NCBI GenBank assembly: GCA_905250025.1
Contig: CAJNOJ010000001.1
Coordinates: forward strand, 496,001-560,000
From: Adineta ricciae
Lineage: Eukaryota; Rotifera; Eurotatoria; Adinetida; Adinetidae
Direction: 5' to 3'
Length of the DNA stretch: 64,000 nt
Positions within the stretch are counted from its first letter, which is position 1, and the number at the start of each line of letters is the position of its first letter. The notes under the pieces are model-generated. The model worked only from the letters and a program-made list of their open reading frames with translations. It was not told where the DNA came from and made no database searches. Made by a program: the position numbers and the translations under genes. Below are positions 10,419-20,855 of the stretch, in pieces.

Positions 10419-11336
10419 TCATTCAATACTCAACGAAGACGACAAAATTGATACCGGATTAACTAATTGCGCTCCATATAATTCTACGTCATTCGAGTAT
10501 AACGGCTCTGCTGGAATATTTTTAAATAACAATGTTTCTGAACGATCTTGATTCTTCCCCTTGTTCGGATTATCATCACCATCGATCGAGTTCATGGACG
10601 AATCGGAATATGTTCGTTGCCGATCATTCCTACTGGATAACAACATCGATTGATGTTCAATTGTATTGTCATTTACTCCATCTTCATGCATATCTTGTTT
10701 TAGAACGTCATCAAATTCGAATATTGGTCGCATGTAGATAGCTATTTGTCTCAATCGTTGTTGGAAACTAGAATAAAATGTGAACATTTCTCGAAATTCA
10801 TTGACAAAAACGTAATACTTCGCTTCGAAGGTTTGTCGTAGATGCTCGAAATAACGTTTTCTTTCCAATGTATGCAGTTGTTGTGCTCGTAATTGTTTTC
10901 TTGTATCTAACTGCATAATTTTGTCAATACGTTGATTACACTGGCGAAGATTAGCACGTTTTAGTTTAGCTTTCATTAAACGTTCTTCACTTCTTTTCAC
11001 TTCCTGACGCAATTTCTGAACTATGTCAGACATGTGTCTTGTTTTCGACGCATAACAAATTTGTTCATGTTGATTCATTCGAAGTGATGAATTGATAAGA
11101 CGGTAGGAGTGTTCGACAGAGTAAAGTAATGAATGTAATTTTTCAATATCAGATGATGAACTATTGAATAGTTTCATCAATGCCAATATACGACGATCAT
11201 CATTTCCATGATCACCTTCGTAGAGAAGACGAGAACGAATGATATCATCATCATCAGAGACATTCCGATGACGTTGAGATATACATTCCAACTTAGCAGA
11301 TGGTAAGGAGATTTGCATTATTCGCTTAGATGGCAT
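10419..11336 (-). CDS. Intronless coiled-coil protein, 305 aa, family unknown
   Basis: One uninterrupted frame from ATG at 11336 to the stop at 10419. Residues about 60-205 are rich in Lys, Arg, Glu, Gln and Leu with heptad character (VQKLRQEVKRSEERLMKAKL), so a coiled coil is likely. The N-terminus has an acidic DDDD run and the last 90 residues are polar and Ser/Asn/Asp-rich, probably disordered. There is no signal peptide or membrane segment. It is convergent with zinc transporter copy 2. The lack of introns contrasts with most neighbours. I recognise no family and offer no function. Confidence 0.75.
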   Translation of the reverse strand: MPSKRIMQISLPSAKLECISQRHRNVSDDDDIIRSRLLYEGDHGNDDRRILALMKLFNSSSSDIEKLHSLLYSVEHSYRLINSSLRMNQHEQICYASKTRHMSDIVQKLRQEVKRSEERLMKAKLKRANLRQCNQRIDKIMQLDTRKQLRAQQLHTLERKRYFEHLRQTFEAKYYVFVNEFREMFTFYSSFQQRLRQIAIYMRPIFEFDDVLKQDMHEDGVNDNTIEHQSMLLSSRNDRQRTYSDSSMNSIDGDDNPNKGKNQDRSETLLFKNIPAEPLYSNDVELYGAQLVNPVSILSSSLSIE

Positions 11337-12049
11337 CGTATGTCTGTCACAAACGAAATCACCTCTGAGAAGGCTTGTTAATATGAAAAAAAGAATACAG
11401 TAGAACTAAGTGATTCATCTGTAAAATCAGTTTCTTCGAACTAATCATAAGTGCTTTATGTTCGTTTGCGATTAGATGGCACTAGAATACTTTATCACGA
11501 TTTTGTGGAAAACATAAGTTGCATATTTTCTGTTTCTTTTCATTTTTTCATGGGAAATACCCACGTAAACATTACTATTATTTATTCCCATGTCGTCAAT
11601 TAGTTGGAAATGTTAGTTGTGATTGGAAATAGGGTATTGTTCTCGTTGACTAACCATGACTTCGGTACAAGGACAAACTTGTTAATATTGTGTCAATTTA
11701 CCGATCTAGATGGTCTACGTTTTATCCTTTGTTCGTCAGTACTGAAATCGACATTATTCAGAAATGTTCTTTCGATTTGCAATGTCACGAACATGAAACG
11801 AGCAATATTAAATCTCTTGCTAACTAAAGTCTAATCATATTCAGCTATTGACATAGACTTTAAACGATATCCGTATTCGTGCAGCCATTGATCTGTTGAC
11901 ATTTCTTTTTTGTTATGTCATTTTTCAAATAATAATGACGGAGCAAAGAGTATAATATAGCAGTAGACATGTGCGCAATGTTTCTCTCTTAAATATAGAT
12001 GCAGTGATTTGCACATGAACTATTCTGATTTTTTCCTCAAGTTTCAACA
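11337..12049. other. Intergenic region between coiled-coil gene and GST
   Basis: About 700 bp of AT-rich DNA between two divergent genes, presumably holding both promoters. A short ORF at 11604-11834 has no domain or coding character. Confidence 0.5.
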
Positions 12050-12664
12050 ATGTCAACATACAAACTCTATTATTTCAACGCTCGTGGCCGTGCTGAAATT
12101 TCTCGTTTAATATTTGCAGCTGTCGGTCAGAAATTTGAAGACGTTCGTTATGCATTCCGTGACTGGCCAGCACATAAAGCCGAAACACCACTGGGTCAAA
12201 TACCTGTTCTTGAATTCAACGGTATTAAAATAATTCAATCAACCAGCATCGCGCGTTTTCTTGCTAAACAATTCCATTTAGCTGGAAGAGATAATGCCGA
12301 ACAAGCGAAAGTCGAAGCCGTTGCTGATACAATCAATGATGTTGTCTCATTGATTATGTCCATTCGTGGAGAACAAAATGAAAACAAAAAACAAGAACTA
12401 CTGCAAAAATTTAGCAACGCGTTGCCGCAACATGTAAGAAATCTGGACGTGTTGGCTAAAATGTATAGTAATGGTGGTTATTTCTTTGTTGATAATCAAT
12501 TCACATGGGCGGATTTGTTCTTTTATGATCTTGGAGAAACAATTCTTCAATGCGATCCAAATGGTCTGCAGAATCATCCTTGGCTACAACGAAATCGTAC
12601 ACAAGTAGAGAGACAACCCAGAATAGCAGAATATTTGAAGAATCGACCAAAAACACCTTTTTGA
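12050..12664 (+). CDS. Glutathione S-transferase, sigma-like class
   Basis: Cytosolic enzyme that conjugates glutathione to electrophiles; sigma members also act as prostaglandin D synthases. The gene is a single exon of 204 aa, the usual cytosolic GST length. The thioredoxin-fold domain begins [20 protein letters not shown], placing the catalytic Tyr at residue 7 or 8. The cis-proline site follows in [10 protein letters not shown], and the glutathione-binding Gln-Ser pair in [13 protein letters not shown]. The all-helical C-terminal domain has the conserved [10 protein letters not shown] segment. The YxxYFNxRGRAE start and overall length favour the sigma class over mu or alpha. Nothing is missing. 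Confidence 0.93.
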   Translation: MSTYKLYYFNARGRAEISRLIFAAVGQKFEDVRYAFRDWPAHKAETPLGQIPVLEFNGIKIIQSTSIARFLAKQFHLAGRDNAEQAKVEAVADTINDVVSLIMSIRGEQNENKKQELLQKFSNALPQHVRNLDVLAKMYSNGGYFFVDNQFTWADLFFYDLGETILQCDPNGLQNHPWLQRNRTQVERQPRIAEYLKNRPKTPF

Positions 12665-13057
12665 AATACTCAGTTAGTTGCTTTAAGTAACAGATGAATA
12701 TTTGTAATCAATGTCTTTTACCGACCTACATCAACTTCTGGCACTCTCTATCGGCTACTTTCGACTATTGGTTTACATTTTTGCTTCTCACTTCATCTAC
12801 GTTTTTTTCGTTCTATAATTTCTTTTTTAATAATTACTTATTTTTGAACATTTCCCTAATTAATATCAATATTCAAAGTCAACTGATCCTAGTTCTTTTC
12901 AAATTTCTCTCTGCATACGTATGTTAGTATATGTTTCGAGAGCAGCACGCTCAGTAAATGTAGAGAATCGAGACTGATAATTTTGCACTTTTATCGTCAA
13001 TATAAATAGAGGTAACATCAATAGAAAATGTAGAACATTCTATCTTATCATTTTCAG
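12665..13057. other. Gap between GST and GH5 gene
   Basis: T-rich 3' flank of the GST gene followed by AT-rich sequence. It ends in a splice-acceptor-like TTTTCAG directly before the GH5 ATG. Confidence 0.5.
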
Positions 13058-14791
13058 ATGCGACACACTTTTGTTATTGTTTCTCTTTCTCTGTTAATTC
13101 TTCATTGTTACGGCTCTGCCAACGTTCATGTGTCGGATAGGTTGATTGTCGACGATTCAGGTCGTGTCAGATTGTATCATGGTGCCAATTTTGTTATGAA
13201 AGGGCCTCCATGGTATCCCCCTGAATTACTTGATCCTGTCAAGGTAGCCAATCTTTCGCAGTTGGGTGTGAATTTTATTCGACTAGGGTATGCTGCCTAT
13301 GAGATTGTTTTCATTGCATAGAGATTCGTTCTTTTCCATTAGAATGATGTGGGCAGGAGTGGAGCCTCAACCGCAACAGTACAATGTCACTTATCTAAAT
13401 GTGATGAAACAAATCATGGAATTACTTCGTTCATATGATATCGTTGTTTTGCTGGATATGCATCAAGACTTATTATCAAGTCGAACGGGAAGTTACGACG
13501 GAATACCCGCTTGGTTATACGATCGATTTCCTCCACCGAAACATCCATGTAAGATAACGAGACTTTGAGTAGTGCAGATGACTTTTTATTTGTATGTATC
13601 TAGATCCTTGGCCATTCAAATCGACTGTTGGTATGAACTGGTTTGATATGTAAGTCTGTCTACAATTTGTATGAACAACCCAATTCTTTTTTTTTTGAAT
13701 GTTAGTTATCTAACCGAAGCTTGTTCACATGGTTTTCAATGTTTATACGACAATGTAGCCGGTGCTGTTGAATCAATGAGTAATTTCTGGCGACAAGTAG
13801 CGAGTACATACAAAGATCAGCCTAATTTAATCGGGTATGAAAACTATTTGTAAGTTCGATTTGTATAAACTCACTTTCATCGTTGAAGGTATGAAATTAT
13901 TAACGAACCATGGGCTGGAAATTATTTTACAAATCCAACTTTATTTCTGCCGGGTATTGCTGGAGCTACAAATCTGCAACCATTGTATGAAAAAATAGCT
14001 AAAGCCATTCGTTCTGTTGACAATGACACACTTATTTTCTACGAACCGGTTACATGGGGTGGTATGTTAAGATTTTATCATCATTCGATTTTCATATTTG
14101 TTTCTTTTAATATTCAGTTCGACTAAATGGTAAATATTTTGGTACTGGTTTTACACATGTACCGGGCGGTGATGACTATCGTAATCGAAGTGTTCTCTCC
14201 TACCATTATTATTGTATCATATTGTCAGTTATACCTGTACCTGGCAACGAAACAATTCCTGTTTTCGATCGGCTTCTTTGTGATGATGTCGAAGGACCTG
14301 CGTTATTCCGTTCAGTTCAAACTGATCTTCAGCAACTAGGTGGTTCCGCTTTTCTAACTGAATTCGGCGGTTGTGATGGTTCACAGACATGCGATGAACA
14401 ACTCGATTGGGGCCTCGATGCCGCAGATCAATTTCTGCAATCATGGGCTTTCTGGGGTGACATTTTCGGTCATACATCAGCAACTCAACGTATATCACGT
14501 GTCTATGCACGTGCTATTGCTGGCACACCGGTCAGCATGCAATACATCGCCAAAGAACGTTTGTTCTATCTGGCGTATTACGTTGATCTAACAATGAGAC
14601 AACCAACCGAAATTTTCATTCCTCCATTACAATTTCCTTCGCAAAGTTACAATCTAACAGTGAATGCTGTCTTAAAATGGTCTGTTGATCCGACAAATAC
14701 AAATATTATTCTTGTAGAACCAAATACAAAATATGTAAAAAGAACAGATCCGCCTGTGATCGGTGTTGTAGATATTCGTCCGAAAGCTTAA
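13058..14791 (+). CDS. Secreted GH5 endoglycoceramidase-like glycosidase
   Basis: Endoglycoceramidases cleave the link between the glycan and ceramide of glycosphingolipids; this assignment follows from family resemblance. Six exons (13058-13287, 13343-13548, 13604-13649, 13706-13834, 13889-14061, 14118-14791) give 485 aa. Residues 1-20 are a signal peptide. The TIM-barrel GH5 motifs are visible: DMHQD, YEIINEPWAG with the acid/base Glu at about 210, and FLTEFGG with the nucleophile Glu at about 343. A beta-rich C-terminal extension follows, as in bacterial and cnidarian endoglycoceramidases. The ATG is directly preceded by an acceptor-like TTTTCAG. Introns show it is an established eukaryotic gene. 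A related GH5 sphingolipid hydrolase is the main alternative. Confidence 0.88.
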
Positions 14792-15922
14792 TAGTGATGA
14801 AATTTGATTCCTTTTTCAGTTTTTCAATTTTTTTGTGATGATTATTTTAATTTATTAAATTCCAATATTTCCTATTTTTTCAATCAATTCCAACGTTTAT
14901 TCACGTTTACTCTCGTGATGTACCTCTTGTCGAATGACAAAATAAATCTCATTTCTCTATTTGATGAAAGTCTCGTATTACGTAACACGACCGTTGAAAT
15001 GAGCATTAAATATCGTTCACGAGCGACATCAGTCACCAAAACGGTCTTGTTGGTTATTTAAAACCAATAAGAAACGAGAAAAATTCTTTAATGTCACGCA
15101 TCTGTCTGTCACACTTCATTCATATATATTTTTTTCTTTCTTTCCTATATATCTGTACGTATATAAAAACTACCTTGAAATTATTTCATGAGCGTTGTAT
15201 AGCAACAAACTAATACTAGATATACAATTTTTTTTCTTCATGTGACCTTAAAATCTCTTTCAGATAGATACTTTCTTCAATGTCTTCGAACATCGTTAAC
15301 TAAATACCTGCTTGAATATGCCGACAGGTACGTTCGTAAACGAGAAAAAGAAAATAATAATATTATATTAAGAATAGGAAAAACATTCCCTAGAAACAAC
15401 GTTGTTTTTCTTTGTTTATCGTTCGTATTGATTGAAGACTGGAGAGCAAAATCGACTAGCAATTTCATCGAGATATCAATCTCTCTACTAGAAATCAAAC
15501 ACATGACTATCGCCGTTGAAATATTAATTTTGATCAACTGAATAACATAACACGAAGGACTTCATGATTATTACTACCTGCGCATGACTGCCTTTGCATG
15601 CTTATAATGATGTACACTTTTCTCTTGCCCATTGACTTAAAATTTCAGAATGGAGCATAACAAAATAGTGTACGTTAGTTTATTATGATGAAATGCGCTT
15701 GATTATTTTCTATTTATTTGTAGTGTGAAGACAACGAACGCAATATGAAACGATTTGTCGATTTTTTCTTGAGAAAAACAAAACAAGGTACAAGCCGCGT
15801 ACCAATTAAGCGCAAATCTTGTGAAGAAAATCCACCAAATCAAAACATGCGTTCAATTATTCAAATGTTTGCGTTTGCGACAATCATTCGCTTGTTCATT
15901 CAGTCTAATCTGGTCTGTCAAA
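14792..15922. other. Intergenic region between GH5 and phosphatase genes
   Basis: AT-rich DNA of 1.1 kb with poly-T and TATATA stretches. ORFs on both strands at 15242-15541 overlap each other in antisense and show no domain. No gene is supported. Confidence 0.5.
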
Positions 15923-17313
15923 ATGGCGACATCGATTGAACAAGTGGAAAATGACGACGAATCGAGTTATGACTTTGACGTGCATCCAATTACGTTATCC
16001 ACATTCGCAGTGAGTTCCCAGCAATCATTAGCTGCGTCCTTAGCTAATTCAGAGATTTCCAATGGTAAATTAAGACATGGTGTACGAAGTTTTCTACAGA
16101 AACTTTTCCATCCAACGAAAATTTCATTCGCCAATCAAGAAATTACGTCGACGAATCATGAAGCATTGAATATGAATTATATCAATGAAACAGCTTATCC
16201 AATTGTCAGTCCATTACCTGTCACACAAGGTCCAATTCGTTTGTTCATATTGCGACATGCCGAACGACTTGATTGTTATTACTCGTCACAATGGGTACGA
16301 CAAGCATTTGACAAAGATGACAAGTTCTGTCGATTTTCACCGATTCTACCGTAAAGTTGTCAAAGAGCAAATGAGTTTTGATTTTAAGCTTTCTTTCTTC
16401 TATAGAGAGACGATTCCATCGCGTACTTCGATATGTGATTTTGTTGCTGATCCGCCGCTTACTTTGCAAGGACTGAAAGATGCTTATCGGACGGGTAACT
16501 TGATCTTCACCTTCTTTCTTCGATTTCATCATTGTCGTCGATTGAATAGGTATCATTTTACGAGAGAAGAATATCGATATTCATTATTGTTATTCATCGC
16601 CATCATTGCGATGTATTCAAACAGCAACAAAACTACTCGAAGGATTACATTCGAATCATAAATTGAAAATCAGGTAAGATTCACTATCAAAAAACGAAAA
16701 TAAAACATCCGATGATCATTGCAGGATTGAACCTGGTCTATTTGAATACACAACATGGTATGCGAATGATGAGACTACGGATAGTTTAGAAATGCCTCGG
16801 TTCTTAACAAAAAAGGAACTTCTCGAAAACCAATATTCCATAGATAAGAATTATCACGAACAAATGTCGATTTCGGAAATATCTCGATCAGAAACCGAAT
16901 CCGATTATTACGAACGAAGTCACCGAGTGACGACAGCAATCTTGAAACAACACGAGAATGATTTAATTACGCAGGTTCAACAAGGACAAACATCTACACA
17001 CGATCACTTGCACGTTTTATTCATCGGTAATCATTCTGGTCATTTTCTAGACGTGCAAGTCAGTATTGTTTACTTCAGCTCATGCTCCAACACTGGAAAC
17101 ATGTACTCGAAAATTATGCGGTGGGAAATTTCGTTCGGATCGACTCAGTTCGATTTCTCGTCATATTGATTTTCTATCGGTAACTATGACCAGATAATTT
17201 TCATTCAAATGTACGCAATATGCTTCATTTAGATGACTGTCATAGAGAAAAAAGATAACAACTGTGATCGATGGATGTTTCGACGAAGTTCGATTTTCAA
17301 AGAAAATACTTAA
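15923..17313 (+). CDS. UBASH3/TULA-type histidine phosphatase, lacking UBA and SH3
   Basis: Member of the histidine phosphatase (phosphoglycerate mutase-like) superfamily, closest in motif to the C-terminal phosphatase of UBASH3/TULA and insect ecdysteroid-phosphate phosphatase. Exons 15923-16350, 16406-16494, 16550-16673, 16725-17026, 17079-17179 and 17233-17313 sum to 374 aa. The catalytic RHAER motif is at residues 111-115, followed by PLTLQGLKDA, YSSPSLRCIQTA (phosphate-binding Arg) and the second catalytic His in IAHAPTLETCTR. The first 105 residues are low complexity. No UBA, 2H-phosphoesterase or SH3 domain is present and no upstream exon for one is evident. The start is the first ATG in this frame. 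Confidence 0.87.
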
Positions 17314-17447
17314 TTTTAATCGTTTACCTCCTAAACTGTTGCAGATTTAGTTAATCAAGAAGAAAAAATATTCTTGTTGTTGTTTGGTCTTCTTTTTTGT
17401 AGATATAATGCCGTCCATATATCTATGTGATAAATAACCGAAACAAG

Positions 17448-20357
17448 ATGAGCAGTACGATGAGCACCGCAAATACATCAATACCCATCACTAAGATGGT
17501 TAATGATCTATTCTTACAATGGCTTTCATTACCAGACACACGCACTACTCTTTCTGCTGCTTTACATAGTGTTCGAACGAATAGTAAAATGCCCGAGCCT
17601 ATTGCTTATTCGAAGGTATGTCGTTTGGGTGAAAGGAAAAGATTCTATGTCTATGTGAATTTCTTCTAGATTCAGACAACGCGCGGAGGAGGATTTTCAA
17701 AATCTCAGCATTTCGATTCACCGCCCGTTTCACCCGTGCCACGAACCCCTTCGAGTCCTCGTTTTACGTCCTCCAATAATTATTCCATTGTTGAAAATAC
17801 ATCTGGTATAAATAATAATAATAACGATGACAAAAAGTTGCGTACACCGAAAAAAACATTCGCAGAGAATACCACTCCAACAAATATTGATCAACAACCA
17901 GTCTGTTTCTCGTTCACACATCAACACTTTCTTACCTTTTTTTGTCATTTCAGGTCATAATCGAAAAAGTTTCAACTCCGTCATCAGCTAAGCCCGAAGT
18001 TATCGCCTCAACACCGATCATATCAGCTAGTATCAATTCAAATCGTTCGACAACCTCCACTACGAACACAACTCCAGCAAGGCCATCGCAACAAACTCCT
18101 GTTCTACAACCACCTTCAACTGCTGTTCGTGAACAATCTCCCCGAACACCAAATACAACTGTTCTTTCTCCAAATGACCGACAGGATAATAACAAATCCT
18201 CACCCGTTGTCAACGCAGCAAAAACTCCCGTTTTATCATCAAATGAAAAACCTACTCGACCCATGCCATCAACAACAGTTACTCCACAACCAACTCCCAT
18301 CAATGTTCGAATAGAGTCCAAACCTAAACCAGTCGAACCCATTCCGAAATTTTACTTTCCTAATGGAAAGGTAACCACTACATCAACCAATGAAACTGTC
18401 CTAATGAAACATCTCCGACAAGCCAAAGACGAACTATTTACCCCCAAACACGATAAACTACATCTAGAAGATTTTGGAAAACTTGCTCAAGTATGTCGAA
18501 AATTCTCTTAACATATGTGCAAATCGCTCATCATTCTTTTAGATAATCGGACTGAGTTTATATTGGAAAGCACCTCTATTTCGTTCGTGTGTATACGAAA
18601 ATCTGGGTGCCAAAGCTAGTATAACAGCAACCACAACTATAAACTACATTCAATTCGAATCATTTTGGACTAAGTAAATAAATGTGCTATCGAGATAACA
18701 CGAAAAAAAGACCGTATACAATCATTTAGACTTTGTAAAGCAAACCATGACCATGCTTTGAAATTTATCTATCTACTCATACATTCATCATCGCCAGCAG
18801 CTTCAACGTTACCCATGAATCGACATTATCTAACAACGGACGATTGGGATTATCTAGTACAGGATATAATCGATACACATCCGGGTTTGAAATTTCTTCG
18901 CGAAGCCAAAGAATTTCATTCCAGATACATCAAAACCGTTGTTGCGCGAGCTTATTACAACTGCAATCGCTCGTGGAGTGGAAAACTAACTGTACAAGAA
19001 ATAAGACGATCGAATTTCATTCAGGTATATCGAATCTATTCGATATTTTACATAGCACTCTTTCGATTTTCATATAGACATTCGATCGGCTTGAGCAAGA
19101 AGATGATATTAATCGTATACATGATTACTTCTCTTATGAACATTTCTATGTTATTTATTGTAAATTCTGGGAATTAGATTCTGATCATGATCTCTTTATT
19201 AGTCGAGATGATTTAGCTAAACATTGTAATGGAGGTGAGTTGATTGTGTGCTGAGAATTGGCAATGCAATGAATTCTCTTTTGTTTATGTAGCAATTTCG
19301 AACAAAATGATCGACCGAATATTCTCTGGTGCTGTTTCCAAGTAAGTCACATCAGTTCAGTCTGATCGAAATTAAAATCGTTTGTCCGTATTGTAGTACT
19401 CCAAATATGAAAGAAGGAAAAATGTCTTATTATGAATTCGTATGGTTTCTAATATCAGAAGAAGACAAACGTTCACCAACAAGGTACGTTTTCTACACAC
19501 GAGATTCTCTTGTTGATTGATACACATCTCTGATCACTTTGATAACCCTAAGGTTAGTTCATAGTGATCAGAAGTTAGACAGTTAAAAGTCGACTGGATG
19601 TAAATGGCGCTTGTTCCAGCTGTCTTCTATATTCGTATTCTTTAGTATTGAATATTGGTTTCGTTGTATGGATATTGATGGCGATGGTATTCTTTCTATG
19701 TATGAATTAGATTATTTCTATCAAGAACAAGTACATAAAATGGAAATCTATGGCATTGAATATATGCCATTTGAGGATTGCATATGTCAAGTATGTATAT
19801 GATTTGAAGAAGAGTTAGTGAACAGATTGTTCGATATTGATTTAGATGTTGGATTTGGTTAAACCCGAAGAGCAAAATAAAATACGATTAAAAGATTTAA
19901 AACGATGCAAATTAACCAATGTATTCTTCGATACATTCTTTAATTTGGATAAATACTTGAATAATGAACAGAAAGATCCATTTTCAAATTTGAAAGTACG
20001 AAGAGTTTGATTTGTTTCACTTGCGATTAAGAGAGATTATTTAGGATCCCGAAGCACCTGATCTATCCGATTGGGTCAAATTCGCTGAAGCTGAATATGA
20101 CAATCTAACGCACGAAGATGGTGGTAATGACAATCTCGATGATGGGTAAGTCGAAGCGAAAGAAAACAAACGAAATTATTGTCTGATTTTTCTTTAGAAA
20201 TTATGATGAAGATTTTGAAGATGAAGATAACGAAGTTGAAGCAGTGACCAATCGAAAACTAGGGAATAATGCTATTTCATCACCGCAACGACATCCTTCA
20301 GAGCTAAATAGCAAAATCGATGATTTAGAAGACGAACTCAAACGTTGGAAAGATTGA
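17448..20357 (+). CDS. PPP2R3: PP2A regulatory subunit B'' (PPP2R3 family)
   Basis: Calcium-responsive targeting subunit of protein phosphatase 2A. A folded N-terminal piece is followed by a long Ser/Thr/Pro/Asn-rich disordered stretch (roughly 17690-18330). The B'' signature [10 protein letters not shown] comes next, then the conserved core ([40 protein letters not shown]). A canonical EF-hand loop reads [12 protein letters not shown] and a second is [14 protein letters not shown], as in PR72/PR70. The tail is very acidic. There are about a dozen short introns; for example one splits FWT/KLCK after 18674. ATG 17448 is the first in frame and the stop is at 20355-20357. I cannot choose between PPP2R3A and B. 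Confidence 0.93.
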
Positions 20358-20855
20358 ATTGGTCGTAACTAAATATATCTATGCTTTACCCGAACGTCTT
20401 TCTCTCGTAGATTTGTACTATTTTTTTTCCTTTCTCTCTTTTCCTCAGCAATTTCGCTCAAAAAAAAAACAACAAACAAACTTAACTCGTGTCAATGTAG
20501 TTCATTCATTGTTCTTGTCGATAAATTGAACAAGATACAACCGAATGGAGCACTTTAGAAGTTCGTATTTTATTATAAAACTTTGTATATGTGATTATAT
20601 TGTTAATCGAATAAAAATTAATATTTATCGAGAACGATAATTGTGTTCAACAATGTCTATTGCATTCGAATACACACCACTCGGACCACTAAACGCCATC
20701 TATTCGTCCCGATGACGACATTCTTCATGTTATCCGTACGTTTGTTTGTTCATCTAACTAATTTTTAATTGGTAGTTGTATTCACAAAGACGTAGTATAT
20801 AAACGAACTTTTCAGTTAGTTATTCCCTCTCGAACTTGGTCGATCCTACTATACT
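20358..20855. other. Gap between PPP2R3 and RACGAP1
   Basis: It contains AATAAA at 20610-20615, a likely polyadenylation signal for PPP2R3, and then AT-rich promoter sequence. Confidence 0.5.

Noticed and set aside
15242-15541. Overlapping ORFs on both strands between GH5 and phosphatase
   Set aside because: Mirror-image frames in AT-rich DNA, with no domain, no splice sites joining them to anything and no start context.
17950-18342. 130-codon antisense ORF rich in Gly and Val
   Set aside because: Reverse-strand shadow of the Ser/Thr/Pro-rich disordered region of the PP2A B'' gene.
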